Origin: Anabaena sp. 4-3
GTDB lineage: Bacteria > Cyanobacteriota > Cyanobacteriia > Cyanobacteriales > Nostocaceae
Reading direction: 5' to 3'
DNA: 64,000 nt
Assembly: GCF_001597745.1 (NCBI RefSeq)
Contig: NZ_LUHJ01000068.1
Coordinates: 131,434 to 195,433, forward strand
Shown here: positions 63,886 to 64,000 of the stretch, in pieces
Numbering within the stretch: position 1 is the stretch's first letter
Layout of the letters: the number at the start of each line of letters is the position of its first letter
Translations under genes and position numbers: made by a program
The notes under the pieces: generated by a model
Database searches by the model: none
The model's input: the letters and a program-made list of their open reading frames with translations, nothing else
What the model was told of the DNA's origin: nothing

Positions 63886-63988
63886 AATTTAAGGTTTACT
63901 TTACAAATAATCTCTAAGAAATTAAGCATACATGATAAATTGAAGGTCTTGCCTGTATGCTTGCCTGGTGCTGAATAAAGGATAGAAT

Positions 63989-64000
63989 ATGCGAATTTTA
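63989..64000 (+). CDS. start of a gene cut off by the window end
   Basis: ATG at 63989 with AAAGGAT just upstream opens MRIL. This is a typical opening of response regulators (MRILLVEDD), and the neighbour is a histidine kinase, but only four codons are visible, so this is a guess. Confidence 0.4.

Overview
The window is cyanobacterial chromosome, most probably from a filamentous, heterocyst-forming lineage (Nostoc/Anabaena/Calothrix group). This rests on many copies of the HIP1 octamer GCGATCGC, two PEP-CTERM proteins, seven blocks of TTAGTCA/TGACTAA heptamer repeats (STRR type) between genes, and typical cyanobacterial proteins: an FtsH2-like protease, AarF/UbiB and DUF3352 proteins, a TM0106-type nuclease and two long Ser/Thr kinases. 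No IS element, prophage, CRISPR array or rRNA was seen. One tRNA (Asp, anticodon GTC) is present.

Layout. 1-6 kb: tRNA uridine hydroxylase trhO, an O-methyltransferase, a short-chain dehydrogenase, the magnesium transporter mgtE and a Cys-rich copper-storage-like protein. 6.5-11.6 kb: a minus-strand group with a glycosyltransferase (TIGR04283 type), two TVP38/DedA-like membrane proteins and a mercuric-reductase-like flavoprotein. 11.8-22.3 kb: mainly small conserved proteins plus an FKBP isomerase, a methyltransferase, dnaB, rplI and gloB. 22.8-31.5 kb: a plus-strand cassette of seven genes, tightly spaced from the second gene on, that looks like a surface-glycan system: two GT4 enzymes, an ABC exporter with an unusual tail, a GT10-like enzyme and three tandem GT-A (GT8-like) proteins. 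31.6-43 kb: a UbiB-like kinase, an unknown exported protein, an M1 aminopeptidase with a HEAT-like tail, a DUF3352 protein, a VOC protein and a second PEP-CTERM protein. 43-54 kb: a beta-CASP-like metallo-hydrolase, small cyanobacterial proteins, a Nif3-like protein, YjbQ, a glycosyltransferase, a class V aminotransferase, a TM0106 nuclease and a phytase-like esterase. 54-64 kb: two tandem Ser/Thr kinases, tRNA-Asp, gltX, a small exported protein, ftsH and a CHASE3 histidine kinase. The final bases probably start another gene.

The most interesting object is the 22.8-31.5 kb cassette. Its ABC exporter carries, after the ATPase domain, about 160 residues that resemble a histidine-kinase dimerisation domain in which the phospho-accepting His is replaced by Tyr and no kinase ATPase domain follows. 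The gene order suggests that several glycosyltransferases build a glycan or glycoconjugate and the exporter moves it across the membrane. That role is inferred.

Other points worth a second look are the two kinases sharing an undescribed C-terminal domain, a palindromic mobile-looking repeat whose copies show a compensatory base-pair change, several unlisted small reading frames with ribosome-binding sites or terminators, and the mercuric-reductase-like protein that lacks the C-terminal cysteine pair of true MerA.
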